This document shows, piece by piece, positions 7,909-16,817 of a DNA stretch of 36,225 nucleotides. The position numbers and the translations under genes were made by a program. The notes below the pieces were generated by a model. That model had not been told where the DNA came from, made no database searches, and saw only the letters and a list, made by a program, of their open reading frames with translations. Source of the DNA: Alphaproteobacteria bacterium UBA6038. GTDB lineage: Bacteria > Pseudomonadota > Alphaproteobacteria > Micropepsales > Micropepsaceae. The stretch is taken from the NCBI GenBank assembly GCA_002429315.1, contig DIZC01000029.1:4329-40553 (forward strand), read 5' to 3'. Positions within the stretch are counted from its first letter, which is position 1, and every line of letters begins with the position of its first letter.

Positions 7909-9323
7909 CAGGAAGCCTCCCGCATTCTGGCGTGCCCCAGAGCGCCCGCCAGCGCGCGGAACGCATCGCCGCGCTGCTCGTAATCCCGGAACTGATCGAA
8001 GGAGGCGCAGGCCGGTGACAGCAGAACCACCGGCGCCGCAACGTTAGAAACCTGCGCGTCATGCGCCGCCGCCGCGGCCGCTTTGTCGAGCGTGCCGCAG
8101 ATTTCGTACGGCGTTCCCTGCAGCGTGCGCGCAAACGCCTCAGCGGCTTCGCCGATCAGATAAGCTTTGCGAATGCGGGGGAACAGCGGCGCCAGACTTT
8201 CGATGCCGCCGTCTTTCGCCCGCCCGCCGGCAATCCAGAAAACATCGTTAAAGCATTTCAGCGCCCGCTCGGCGGCATCGGCATTGGTGGCTTTGGAATC
8301 GTTGATGAAGCGGACCTTGCCGAGACGCCCGACCTCCTGCAAGCGGTGCGGCAAACCGGGAAAGCTCGCGATCGCTTCGGCGATGCCCGGCCGGTCCTGC
8401 ACCAGCGCGCGGGTGGCGGCGTAGGCGAGCGCCGCGTTCTGCCAGTTGTGCGCGCCGGGCAGATGCGCGGTGCCGCGCAGATCCATGATTTTGGCGGCAT
8501 GCGACGACTGCGCGTCGTAGAGAACGCCATCGAGCACGAAGACGCCGCGTCCCAGAACCTTGCCGACGGAGACGGGAACGGCCTGCGGCCCGTCGCCGGC
8601 GGCGAAGCGGGAGTGGATGGCGGCGCAATAGGCATCGTCCACCCCGATGCACACCTCTCCCGCCTTGGCGGTCTGCTCGAGCAAGCGCGTCTTCACCGCC
8701 ACGTAATTTTCCATCGAGCCGTGCCGGTCGAGATGATCGGGCGTAATGTTGGTGAGGACGCCAATGTCCGGCGCGAGGCTCGGCGAAAGCTCGATCTGGT
8801 ACGACGAGACCTCCAGCACGTAAGCGGTTCGCGGCGCGGGCGTATTAAGATCGAGCACCGGCTTGCCGATGTTGCCGCCGATTTCGGCGGCGTAACCGCA
8901 CGAAGCCAGAATATGGCCGATCAACGCGGTGGTGGTCGACTTGCCGTTGGTGCCGGTGATCGCGATCAGCGGCGGGCGCGGAGACGTTCCCGGCGCGGAG
9001 CGGCGTTCGCGGGCGAACAGCTCCATGTCGCCGATGATTTCGGCGCCGGCCTTGCGCGCTGCCGTCACGACCTCGTGCGGCGCCGGATGAGTGAGCGGAA
9101 CGCCAGGACTCAGGACGAGCGCCGCGATGCGGTCCCATGGCCATGCTGCAATCGGCGCCACGCGTGCGCCGAGTTCTGCGCAGGTACGCTGCGCGGGCTG
9201 ACGATCGTCCCACGCATAAACTTTCGCGCCGCCGGCAATCAGTGCGCGAACGGACGAAATGCCGCTGCGAGCCAATCCGAAGACGGCGACAGTCTGGTTT
9301 GCGAAGCTGCGCGGAACGATCAT
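7908..9323 (-). CDS. murD: UDP-N-acetylmuramoyl-L-alanine--D-glutamate ligase MurD
   Basis: MurD adds D-Glu to UDP-MurNAc-L-Ala with ATP. The 471-residue protein begins with a Rossmann-like UDP-binding domain (VAVFGLARSG, 12-21). It carries the Mur P-loop GTNGKSTTT (124-132), the substrate segment SSYQIELS, and NITPDHLDRHGSM, the conserved His-containing segment of Mur ligases. The C-terminal domain includes WIAGGRAKDGG. The ATG at 9323 is four nt after the mraY stop, and the stop overlaps the ftsW ATG by one base. The length is slightly above that of E. coli MurD but usual for alphaproteobacteria. Confidence 0.97.
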   Translation of the reverse strand: MIVPRSFANQTVAVFGLARSGISSVRALIAGGAKVYAWDDRQPAQRTCAELGARVAPIAAWPWDRIAALVLSPGVPLTHPAPHEVVTAARKAGAEIIGDMELFARERRSAPGTSPRPPLIAITGTNGKSTTTALIGHILASCGYAAEIGGNIGKPVLDLNTPAPRTAYVLEVSSYQIELSPSLAPDIGVLTNITPDHLDRHGSMENYVAVKTRLLEQTAKAGEVCIGVDDAYCAAIHSRFAAGDGPQAVPVSVGKVLGRGVFVLDGVLYDAQSSHAAKIMDLRGTAHLPGAHNWQNAALAYAATRALVQDRPGIAEAIASFPGLPHRLQEVGRLGKVRFINDSKATNADAAERALKCFNDVFWIAGGRAKDGGIESLAPLFPRIRKAYLIGEAAEAFARTLQGTPYEICGTLDKAAAAAAHDAQVSNVAAPVVLLSPACASFDQFRDYEQRGDAFRALAGALGHARMREAS

Positions 9324-9327
9324 GGCG

Positions 9328-10416
9328 TCACCGCAGCTTCAAGGTGGAAAGCCCGACGAGGGCGAGAACCACGGAAATGATCCAGAAGCGGATCACGATG
9401 GTGGGCTCGCGCCAGCCCAGCTGCTCGAAATGATGATGGATGGGCGCCATGCGGAACACCCGCTTGCCGGTCATCTTGTAGGAAGCGACCTGGACGATGA
9501 CGGACACGGCTTCCATGACGAACAGTCCGCCGACGATCGCCAGCACGATCTCGTGCTTGGTCGCAACCGCCACCGAGCCGAGCGCGCCCCCCAGCGCGAG
9601 CGATCCGGTATCGCCCATGAAAACCATGGCCGGCGGCGCGTTGTACCAGAGGAAGCCCAGGCCCGACCCCAGAAGTGCTGCGAGAAACACCGTGAGCTCG
9701 CCGGTGCCGGCCACGTAGTGCAATTGGAGATAATCGGCGAATTTCACGTTGCCGACGAGATAGGCGATCAGCGCGAAGGCGAGCGCGGCGATCATCACCG
9801 GGACGATCGCAAGGCCATCGAGACCGTCGGTGAGATTCACCGCGTTGGAGGAACCGACAATCACCAGCGCGCCGAAGATGAGAAAGCCCCAGCTCAGATG
9901 CACCAATGCCATCTTCAGAAACGGAACCGCCACGCCGCCCGACAAGGCCGGATCCTCCAGCCGCATCATCCCGTAACAGGCGAGCATCGCCACGCCGAAC
10001 TGCACCAGCAGTTTCGCGCGGCCGCGCACTCCGACCGGCGACCGTTTCACCACCTTCAGATAATCGTCGGCAAAGCCCAGCAGGCCGAAGCTCAATGTGA
10101 CGAGGAGCACAATCCAGACAAAGGGATCGGTCAGGTCCGCCCAGAGCAACGTGGCGACGGATGCGGAGATGAGGATCAGCAAGCCCCCCATGGTCGGCGT
10201 GCCCTGCTTCTCGACGATGTGCCGCTGCGGACCGTCGGTGCGGATCGGCTGTCCTTTGCCCTGGCGCGCACGCAGCCAGTCGATGATCGGCGGGCCGATG
10301 ATGAAGGCGATCAGCAACGCCGTCATGATCGCGCCGCCCGCGCGGAAGGTGATGTAGCGGAAGATGTTGAGGAAGGCGGTGTGACCGGGAAGGTGCACGA
10401 GGAAATAGGGAATCAT
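9328..10416 (-). CDS. mraY: Phospho-MurNAc-pentapeptide transferase MraY
   Basis: MraY is the polytopic inner-membrane enzyme that moves phospho-MurNAc-pentapeptide onto undecaprenyl phosphate to make lipid I. The 362-residue protein has the expected motifs: TPTMGGLLIL (73-82), the paired catalytic aspartates in FADDYLKVVK (D117, D118), NLTDGLDGLA (194-203), FMGDTGSLALGG, and the cytoplasmic PIHHHFEQLGW near the C-terminus. The open frame extends far upstream into murF antisense-like sequence; the ATG at 10416 is the family start. It lies eight nt after the murF stop and four nt before murD. Confidence 0.97.
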   Translation of the reverse strand: MIPYFLVHLPGHTAFLNIFRYITFRAGGAIMTALLIAFIIGPPIIDWLRARQGKGQPIRTDGPQRHIVEKQGTPTMGGLLILISASVATLLWADLTDPFVWIVLLVTLSFGLLGFADDYLKVVKRSPVGVRGRAKLLVQFGVAMLACYGMMRLEDPALSGGVAVPFLKMALVHLSWGFLIFGALVIVGSSNAVNLTDGLDGLAIVPVMIAALAFALIAYLVGNVKFADYLQLHYVAGTGELTVFLAALLGSGLGFLWYNAPPAMVFMGDTGSLALGGALGSVAVATKHEIVLAIVGGLFVMEAVSVIVQVASYKMTGKRVFRMAPIHHHFEQLGWREPTIVIRFWIISVVLALVGLSTLKLR

Positions 10417-10424
10417 CGCGCGCC

Positions 10425-11825
10425 CTACTGCGAAGAAGCGCGCGACTTGAGCGCGTCGACGATCACGGCCATTCGGCTGCCCAGCGAGCCTTTGACCATC
10501 ACGATGTCCCAGGGGCGGAGCGCGGTCAGAAGCTGCGGCGCGATATCTGCCGAGGTCGCGCCGTAGGTGCCGCGGCGCGACGCGGGGAGCGCGTCCCACA
10601 GCGCCTGCATCTGGAGGCCGTTGGCGAACACCAGATCGACATGCGCGTCTTCGATGTTGCGCGCGAGCCTTGCGTGATGCGCTTTGCCTTCCGGCCCCAT
10701 CTCCAGCATGTCGCCGAGCACGGCGATGCGCCGTCCGCCGACCGCCGGTTGCGCGCGCGAAAGCACCTCCAGTGCCGCCGCCATGGAAGCGGGATTGGCG
10801 TTGTAGCTTTCGTCGATCAGTTCGATGCTTCCGCTGCCGAACGGAATTCGGGAGCGCGCGCCGCGCCCTTTCAGCGCCGTGAAATCGGAGAGCGCCGCCG
10901 CAGCATTGAGCACATCGCCTTCTAGCGCCGCGACGGCAAGTAGCGCACCGACGGCATTGCTCGCCAGATGCGCACCGGATGCACGCAGCCGGGTGTGAAC
11001 GCTGCGCCCGAGGATATCGGCTTCCAGTTTCATGCCTTCGCCGGCGTCGTGGATTGCAACGATGCGCGCATCCGCCTTCGCGTCGTTGCCAAAGGAAAGA
11101 ATGCGACTCGCGCCCGCCTGCCTGGCGCGGGCGCGCAGGCGATCCGCATACGGACTGTCCGCCGGTAGCACGGCGGCGCCGCCCGGCAGGACGGCTTCGA
11201 AGATTTCCGACTTCGCATCGGCAATGGCGTCGCAGGAACCGAAGAATTCCAGATGCGCCGGCGCGATTGTCGTGACCAGCGCTACGTGCGGCTTCACAAA
11301 TCCGACCAGCGCGCGGATTTCGCCGAAGTGGTTCATGCCGATTTCGAACACGCCGAATTCGGTTTCCCGCGGCATGGCGGCAAGCGACAGCGGCACGCCC
11401 CAATGATTGTTGTAGGATGCGGCGGAGGCGTGCGTGGCACCCAGCGCGCCAAGCGCCAGCCGCAGCATTTCCTTGGTGGTGGTCTTCCCCGCGCTTCCCG
11501 TCACGGCGACGATCTTGCCGTGGCTACGCGCGCGGGCGGCGCGCGCGAGATCTTCGAGACCGCGCTGGGTGTTTGCAACCGTCAGCAGCGGTGCGGCATC
11601 GTTCACGCCATCAGGGGTCCGCGACACCAGCGCGGCCGCAGCCTTGCCATTGAAGGCGGCGCGCACGAATTCGTGGCCGTCCCGCGCCTCGCCTTTCAGC
11701 GCCACGAACAGATCGCCGGGCTTGAGCGTGCGCGTGTCGATCGACATACCGGTCGCGGCAAACGCGGCCGAAGCATGGCCGAGGGTCGCCGCTTCAGCGT
11801 CCGCCGAAGTCCACAGCGCGCTCAT
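10425..11825 (-). CDS. murF: UDP-MurNAc-tripeptide--D-alanyl-D-alanine ligase MurF
   Basis: MurF adds the D-Ala-D-Ala made by Ddl to the UDP-MurNAc-tripeptide and completes the pentapeptide. The 466-residue protein has the N-terminal substrate domain with SIDTRTLKPGDLFVAL (28-43), the Mur P-loop GSAGKTTTKEM (110-120), the NNHWGVPLSL segment and the C-terminal DSYNANPASM-type motif (here ESYNANPASM). GSAGKTTT in place of GTNGKTTT is a common MurF variation. The ATG overlaps the murE stop as ATGA. Confidence 0.97.
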   Translation of the reverse strand: MSALWTSADAEAATLGHASAAFAATGMSIDTRTLKPGDLFVALKGEARDGHEFVRAAFNGKAAAALVSRTPDGVNDAAPLLTVANTQRGLEDLARAARARSHGKIVAVTGSAGKTTTKEMLRLALGALGATHASAASYNNHWGVPLSLAAMPRETEFGVFEIGMNHFGEIRALVGFVKPHVALVTTIAPAHLEFFGSCDAIADAKSEIFEAVLPGGAAVLPADSPYADRLRARARQAGASRILSFGNDAKADARIVAIHDAGEGMKLEADILGRSVHTRLRASGAHLASNAVGALLAVAALEGDVLNAAAALSDFTALKGRGARSRIPFGSGSIELIDESYNANPASMAAALEVLSRAQPAVGGRRIAVLGDMLEMGPEGKAHHARLARNIEDAHVDLVFANGLQMQALWDALPASRRGTYGATSADIAPQLLTALRPWDIVMVKGSLGSRMAVIVDALKSRASSQ

Positions 11826-13312
11826 TCGGGCAACTCCGCGGCGCGGCCGCCCAGACTGGTCGCCGCTTCGATCGCCTGTTCGCGATCGGAGAACGGCCGC
11901 GTCCGGTCACCGATCGTCTGACCGGTTTCGTGACCCTTGCCGGCGATAACCAGCATGTCGCCTGCCTGGAGCGCGGCAACTCCGGCGTGAATGGCTTCGG
12001 CGCGATCCCCGATCTCGCGCCCACCGGAACAACCAGCCAAGGCTTCGCGGCGGATGGCGGCGGGATCTTCGCTGCGCGGATTGTCATCGGTGACGATCAC
12101 CGCATCGGCGTGTTTTGCTGCCGCCGCGCCCATCAGCGGTCGCTTGCCTCTGTCGCGGTCGCCGCCGCAGCCGAAGATCACGTGCAACCGCCCGCGCACA
12201 TGTGGCCGCAGGGCCGTAAGCACGGTCTCCAGCGCATCCGGGGTGTGCGCGTAATCGATATAGACCGGCGCCCCGCTGGGCGCATACGCCACTTTCTCCA
12301 GACGCCCCGGCGCGCCTTTCAACTGCGCGAGCCCGGCGAACACCTTGTCTTCCGGCGAGCCGAGTCCGATCGCCAGCGCCGCCGCAACCAGCGCGTTGGA
12401 TGCCTGGAAAGAGCCCGCCAGAGACAGCGACACATCCCATTCGTTGCCACAACAGCGGACGCGCAAATCTTGCCCGTCGCCGCGCGGCGCGCGCGTAATC
12501 AGTTTCAGCGCATTGCCGCGTTCGCCGACCGTCAGCAGCTTCAGCTTTCGCGCGCGTGCCGCCGAAACGAACTCACTGGAATGTTCGGCATCGGCATTTA
12601 CCACCGCCACGCCGCCGTCGCGCACGAGCTCCGAAAACAGCCGCACCTTTACGGCAAGATAGGCCTCGAAGGTCGGATGATAATCAAGGTGATCGCGCGT
12701 GATATTGGTGAAGGCGCCGGCAGAGATCTTCGTGCCGTCCAGCCGGTACTGATCGAGCCCGTGGCTCGAGGCTTCCATCGCAAGATGCTCGATGCCGTCG
12801 TGCTGGAGCTCCGCCAGCAGCCGATGGAGCGCAATCGGATCGGGCGTGGTGTGTGTCAGCGGAATTTCCCCTTTCGGCGTCACCAATCCGATGGTGCCGA
12901 GGCTCGCCGCCTTGATGTTTTCCGATGCCCATAACTGTCGCAGAAACACCGCGACGGACGTTTTTCCGTTGGTGCCGGTGACGGCGGCAATCGTCGCCGG
13001 CTGCGCGTCGAAAAAATCGGCTGCGAGATGGGCCAATCGCAGCCGTGGATTTTCATCGGCCAAAAAAACGATGCCGAATTCGCGCATCCGCGATGCGAGT
13101 TCCGGCTGGCCGAGCACAGCCACGGCGCCGCGCGCAACCGCATCGGCGACGAACTTGCCGCCATCGGCCTGCGTGCCGGGAAGCGCGGCGAACAGATAAC
13201 CGGGCTTCACCTCGCGGCTGTCGCTCGCAAGGCCTTTGAATCTCGTCCGGGCATCCATTCCGTATTCGCCCACATTACCCACCCACAGCGTCTCTTTTGA
13301 TTGTGTTTCCAT
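11822..13312 (-). CDS. murE: UDP-MurNAc-L-Ala-D-Glu--meso-diaminopimelate ligase MurE
   Basis: MurE adds the third amino acid of the stem peptide. The 496-residue protein has the N-terminal domain with SDSREVKPGYLFAAL (30-44), the P-loop GTNGKTSV (113-120), the SSHGLDQYRL segment and the C-terminal DNPR motif (410-413). DNPR is the established mark of meso-diaminopimelate-specific MurE, so this organism should have Gram-negative type A1gamma peptidoglycan. GKGHE is at 458-462. The ATG at 13312 shares one base with the ftsI TAA (TAATG). A later in-frame Met (residue 19) would give a shorter N-terminus and cannot be excluded. Confidence 0.97.
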   Translation of the reverse strand: METQSKETLWVGNVGEYGMDARTRFKGLASDSREVKPGYLFAALPGTQADGGKFVADAVARGAVAVLGQPELASRMREFGIVFLADENPRLRLAHLAADFFDAQPATIAAVTGTNGKTSVAVFLRQLWASENIKAASLGTIGLVTPKGEIPLTHTTPDPIALHRLLAELQHDGIEHLAMEASSHGLDQYRLDGTKISAGAFTNITRDHLDYHPTFEAYLAVKVRLFSELVRDGGVAVVNADAEHSSEFVSAARARKLKLLTVGERGNALKLITRAPRGDGQDLRVRCCGNEWDVSLSLAGSFQASNALVAAALAIGLGSPEDKVFAGLAQLKGAPGRLEKVAYAPSGAPVYIDYAHTPDALETVLTALRPHVRGRLHVIFGCGGDRDRGKRPLMGAAAAKHADAVIVTDDNPRSEDPAAIRREALAGCSGGREIGDRAEAIHAGVAALQAGDMLVIAGKGHETGQTIGDRTRPFSDREQAIEAATSLGGRAAELPE

Positions 13313-14919
13313 TATGGACTTCCGCCGGCCTCCGCGAGCATGGGAGCGTCCGTCGGCATTTCGAGCATGGGCGCGATCCGCGCCACCACGCGGCCGGCGA
13401 GCGGCGCTGCGGTATGGCCGGCCAGCGCCATCACGCCGCTGGCATTGGCGCCGTGCGGTTCGTCCAACAGGACGAACACGAGATAGCGCGGATCGTCGAT
13501 GGGGAACACGGCGCAGAACGAGGTGAGCAGCTTGTGTGCGACGTACCGTCCGTGCTCGATCTTTTCCGCCGAACCTGTCTTGCCGCCCACATCGTAGCCC
13601 TGGATGTCCGCGAGCCTGCCAGTCCCGTTCGTCACCACATAACGGAGCAGCCCGCGCATGGTGGCGCTCGCCTCGGGCGAAATCACCTGCTCGCCACGTG
13701 CATCGCCCGACCGCTTCAGAAAGGTGGGCGTAATCCGGCGGCCGCCGTTCACCACCATGGCCGCGGCCGTAACAAATGATAGCGGGCTCACCGAAATGCC
13801 ATGACCGAAGCCGACGGTGGCCGTTTCGGTCTGGCCCCAGCGGCGCGGGAACAACGGCTTGGCGCCTTCCGGATCCTCCGAATGCACCGGTGACAGCAGG
13901 CCCATGGTTCGGAGGAACGCCTGCTGACGCTCCGGCCCGGAGCGCAACGCGATCTGCGCGGTTCCGGCGTTGGAGGATTGCGCGAGGATGTCGCGCGCGG
14001 CGAGCGTCGCCGGCATGTGCTCGGCATCGTGAATCGTATAGCGGCCGATCCTGAAACCGCTTCCGATGCGGAACGTCTCGTCGAGCCGGATGGTGTGATC
14101 CTGAACCGCAAGCGTGAAGGCGAAGATCTTGAACACCGAGCCGAGTTCATAAATGTCGCGCAGCATGCGGTTGCGCGTGGGATTGGCGCCGGCGGCGCCG
14201 TCGCCAAGATCCGAAGCGGCATCCGGCAGCGACGCCATCGCCAGAATCTCGCCGGTGTTGACGTTTATCACGATGCCGCCGGCGGCTTTGGCATTGTACT
14301 GTTCGCGCGCCGCCTCCACTTCGTGCGCCAGTGCGAACTGGACGCGCATGTCGAGCGACAGCTGAACCGAACGACCCGCCCGGAGTTGCCGGTCGAGTCC
14401 GAGTTCAACCCCCGTCAGGCCGCGACCGTCGGCGTCGGTTTGTCCCAGCACCTGTCCCGCGGCGCGATCTTGCGGATAGAACCGCTTCATCGCCGGGTCG
14501 AATTCCAGGCCCGGCAAAGCCAATCCGGTCAGCCGATCCTCAATATCCGGCGTGACCTGGCGCGCGATCAGGACGAACTGGTTGGGCTTATCGTGCTCTG
14601 CAAATTGGTGGAGCAGGCGTTGCGCGTTCACCCCGGTTGCCATCCCCAGATCGCGCGCCGCCGCGGCGCGATCGGCCAGAAGGTAGGGCTGCACGGAGAC
14701 GTCATGCACGATGAGATCGCGCGCCAGCAACAGGCCGTTGCGGTCGACGATATCGGCGCGACTCGCGACGACGTGCGCAGATGGAAAGGCCGCAATCGCG
14801 GACCGCGCCCGGAGCAGCGTCAGGTCAAGCAGCCGCACGCCGATCAGCGCAAACGCCAGCACGCAGGCAAGCGCCGTAATCGCAATGCGCCGCTGAACGA
14901 TGCTGGGGGCGCCGCTCAT
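13312..14919 (-). CDS. ftsI: Septal transpeptidase FtsI (PBP3)
   Basis: FtsI is the class B penicillin-binding protein that cross-links septal peptidoglycan, working with FtsW. The 535-residue protein has a short cytoplasmic tail, one membrane helix at about 12-35, a pedestal region containing the SRADIVDRNG segment (about 53-62), and a transpeptidase domain with all three active-site motifs: S261-V-F-K264, S315-S-N317 and K447-T-G449. There is no PASTA domain. It starts seven nt after the ftsL stop and ends in a TAATG overlap with murE. Confidence 0.97.
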   Translation of the reverse strand: MSGAPSIVQRRIAITALACVLAFALIGVRLLDLTLLRARSAIAAFPSAHVVASRADIVDRNGLLLARDLIVHDVSVQPYLLADRAAAARDLGMATGVNAQRLLHQFAEHDKPNQFVLIARQVTPDIEDRLTGLALPGLEFDPAMKRFYPQDRAAGQVLGQTDADGRGLTGVELGLDRQLRAGRSVQLSLDMRVQFALAHEVEAAREQYNAKAAGGIVINVNTGEILAMASLPDAASDLGDGAAGANPTRNRMLRDIYELGSVFKIFAFTLAVQDHTIRLDETFRIGSGFRIGRYTIHDAEHMPATLAARDILAQSSNAGTAQIALRSGPERQQAFLRTMGLLSPVHSEDPEGAKPLFPRRWGQTETATVGFGHGISVSPLSFVTAAAMVVNGGRRITPTFLKRSGDARGEQVISPEASATMRGLLRYVVTNGTGRLADIQGYDVGGKTGSAEKIEHGRYVAHKLLTSFCAVFPIDDPRYLVFVLLDEPHGANASGVMALAGHTAAPLAGRVVARIAPMLEMPTDAPMLAEAGGSP

Positions 14920-14926
14920 GTCGCGT

Positions 14927-15301
14927 TCAATCGCCGGCTTGCGCGGACGCCAGATGCAGCCGCGGATCGGGCGCCGGCACCACGGCGCTGGCCGCCCTCA
15001 CCTGCCCGTCGGCCAACGACGCATCGCCGCGCCGCGGCAGGAGCGTCAACGATGCAAGCTCGACCGCCGCCTTGTCTTCGATTCCCGGCTGGGCGGACGC
15101 CAGGCGCTGAATGCGCGATGGATCGGCGACGCGGCCCCATTCCGCCTGCAGAACGTCGGAGAACTGCTGCTCCTGCGCGATCTGCCCATCCACCAGCTTG
15201 ATCTCGGCCCGCGCCACGCGGGTCTGCTCCGACACATGGTACAGCGCGAGGCAAGCGAACGCCGAGACGGCGAAGCAGAAGAAGTTGGCGATGCGGATCA
15301 T
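14927..15301 (-). CDS. ftsL: Cell division protein FtsL
   Basis: FtsL is a small bitopic divisome protein that pairs with FtsB through a coiled coil and activates FtsWI. The 124-residue product has an N-terminal membrane helix (about 4-22, IANFFCFAVSAFACLALYH), then a heptad-rich segment to about residue 70 (EIKLVDGQIAQEQQFSDVLQ) and an Ala/Pro-rich tail. Sequence conservation in FtsL is low, so the call rests on the topology and on the position between rsmH and ftsI. The gap to rsmH is 14 nt and to ftsI 7 nt. Confidence 0.9.
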   Translation of the reverse strand: MIRIANFFCFAVSAFACLALYHVSEQTRVARAEIKLVDGQIAQEQQFSDVLQAEWGRVADPSRIQRLASAQPGIEDKAAVELASLTLLPRRGDASLADGQVRAASAVVPAPDPRLHLASAQAGD

Positions 15302-15315
15302 GTTCTTGTTCTCCC

Positions 15316-16242
15316 TTAGGCCGCGAGCGCCGTGCGTTCGGCGGCTCTCAGGCGAGCCGAACGGGCGCGGGGGTTCTTTGCGATCTCGTCCGGGCTGGGC
15401 ATGCGCGGGCGCGACCAGACGAGGCGGAACGTTTGCTTGTGCGGGTTGTGCGCTTCGGGCGCGTGGCGCGAGGAGGCCGGAGCCTTGCTGCGCTCGGCGA
15501 GGAAGCGCTTCACAATGCGATCTTCGAGCGAATGAAACGCTACGACGGCAAGGCGGCCGCCGGTCTTGAGGATGCGTTCGGCGGCGCTCAGGCCGCGCTC
15601 GAGTTCGCCCAATTCATCGTTCACGTAGATGCGCAGCGCCTGGAACGTGCGGGTGGCCGGATGGATAGGCTGGCGCGCCGCCGCAGGTCCAACCGCCTTC
15701 GCGATGAGCTCGGCCAGCTCGCGCGTGCGGGTGAGCGGACGCGCTGCGACGATGGCGCGTGCGATCCGCCGCGCGTGCCGCTCCTCACCGAGGCGGCGGA
15801 TGATCTCCGCCAGCGTCTTCTCGTCGGCAGAGTTCACCAGGTCGGCGGCCGAAGGCCCCGACTTGCTCATGCGCATGTCGAGCGGCCCGTCCTCGCGGAA
15901 GGAGAAGCCGCGCTCGGGCATGTCGAACTGAAACGACGAGACGCCGAGATCGAGCACCACGCCATCGGTCTGCGTCTCGCCCGATTCCGCGAGCAGCGAG
16001 TCCATTTCGGCGTAGCGGCCGTGCACCACCGTGAGCCGGCCGGAGTAGCGCGCCGCCAGGTCCTGGCCGCGCGCGATGGCGTCGGGGTCGCGGTCGATGC
16101 CGAGCACCGAGCACGCCGCCGCTTGGAGAAGTCCGCGGGCGTAACCGCCGCCGCCAAAGGTGCCGTCGATGTAGTGCGCGCCGTCGCGGGGCTCCAGCGC
16201 CTCCAGCACTTCCGCAAGCATCACGGGCATGTGCGCACTCAC
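15316..16242 (-). CDS. rsmH: 16S rRNA (cytosine1402-N4)-methyltransferase RsmH (MraW), GTG start
   Basis: RsmH uses S-adenosylmethionine to methylate N4 of C1402 in the 16S rRNA decoding centre. The 308-residue protein has the family N-terminus HMPVMLAEVLEAL, the SAM-binding DGTFGGGGYARGLL (about 26-39), GIDRDPDAIARG, the VVLDLGVSSFQFD segment and the C-terminal VVAFHSLEDRIVKRF. The GTG at 16242 overlaps the mraZ TGA as GTGA. An ATG at 16230 (MPVML) is a possible alternative, but the overlap favours the GTG. Confidence 0.95.
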   Translation of the reverse strand: MSAHMPVMLAEVLEALEPRDGAHYIDGTFGGGGYARGLLQAAACSVLGIDRDPDAIARGQDLAARYSGRLTVVHGRYAEMDSLLAESGETQTDGVVLDLGVSSFQFDMPERGFSFREDGPLDMRMSKSGPSAADLVNSADEKTLAEIIRRLGEERHARRIARAIVAARPLTRTRELAELIAKAVGPAAARQPIHPATRTFQALRIYVNDELGELERGLSAAERILKTGGRLAVVAFHSLEDRIVKRFLAERSKAPASSRHAPEAHNPHKQTFRLVWSRPRMPSPDEIAKNPRARSARLRAAERTALAA

Positions 16243-16688
16243 GAGATCTCTCCCGCTTCGTAGGCGCGCTGCATGCGCTCGAGCCTTGCGGCTTCCACCG
16301 GCTCGAACGTCTCGGGATTCCAGATCTCGAAAATCCGATCCAGGCCGACGAACAGCACGCGGTCCTGGATTTCGGCGTGGGCGATGAGGTCGTCGGGCAG
16401 CCGGACACGGCCTTCATCGTCGAAGGCGAGATGGCGCGCCTGGCCGAAGATGGCGGTGGCTTGGGCTGCGTATTCCTTGCTGAAGATCGGGTTGAACGCC
16501 TTCAGCTTCTCGTCCGCCTCGGCGAAGAACGCATCGCCGAAGCCGTTCAGCGCCGGATGCCCCACCGCTTTGACGCAGTAGAAGCCCTCGGTCTGCTGCG
16601 CCGCGAGGACCTGCCGGAACAGCGCGGGCACGCTGACGCGGCCCTTGGCATCGAGCTTGTTCACGACCTTTGAGACGAACCGCTGCAC
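16239..16688 (-). CDS. mraZ: Transcriptional regulator MraZ, GTG start
   Basis: MraZ is the dcw-cluster DNA-binding protein, which forms a ring-shaped oligomer and in studied species represses its own promoter. The 149-residue protein has two SpoVT-AbrB-like swapped halves, each with the DxKGR-type signature: LDAKGRVSVPALFR (12-25) and FDDEGRVRLPDDL (about 89-101). The start is a GTG at 16688. An ATG 10 nt upstream is out of frame. The gene opens the dcw operon, and a set of spaced TGGGA boxes lies about 90-110 bp upstream. Its stop overlaps rsmH as GTGA. Confidence 0.95.
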   Translation of the reverse strand: MQRFVSKVVNKLDAKGRVSVPALFRQVLAAQQTEGFYCVKAVGHPALNGFGDAFFAEADEKLKAFNPIFSKEYAAQATAIFGQARHLAFDDEGRVRLPDDLIAHAEIQDRVLFVGLDRIFEIWNPETFEPVEAARLERMQRAYEAGEIS

Positions 16689-16776
16689 GGCCCCGCATGC
16701 GCCCCCTGCCCCAACAGCGCGGGGCCGACGCCGGGCCCGGGCTGCCTATCGCCTCCGGGCGCCGCCCGCGAAGCAA

Positions 16777-16801
16777 TGGGATGAGATGGGATACCATGGG
16801 A
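16777..16801. promoter_or_regulatory. MraZ operator: three TGGGA boxes at a 10-bp period
   Basis: On the plus strand TGGGA occurs at 16777-16781, 16787-16791 and 16797-16801, separated by 5-nt spacers (TGAGA and TACCA). Direct TGGGN repeats with 5-nt spacing are the known MraZ binding site in E. coli, where one turn of DNA per MraZ subunit is contacted. They lie upstream of mraZ and cover the proposed -10, so binding should repress the operon. The spacing is seen directly; the function is inferred from the family. Confidence 0.85.
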
Positions 16802-16817
16802 TAATGCTTTTCGTCAA
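16788..16817 (-). promoter_or_regulatory. Candidate sigma70-like promoter of the dcw operon
   Basis: Reading the minus strand there is a TTGACG -35 (16817-16812), an 18-nt spacer and a TATCCC -10 (16793-16788). The -35 is good and the -10 weak. The start of transcription would be near 16780, leaving a leader of about 90 nt before the mraZ GTG. The overlap with the MraZ boxes supports the placement. Confidence 0.5.
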
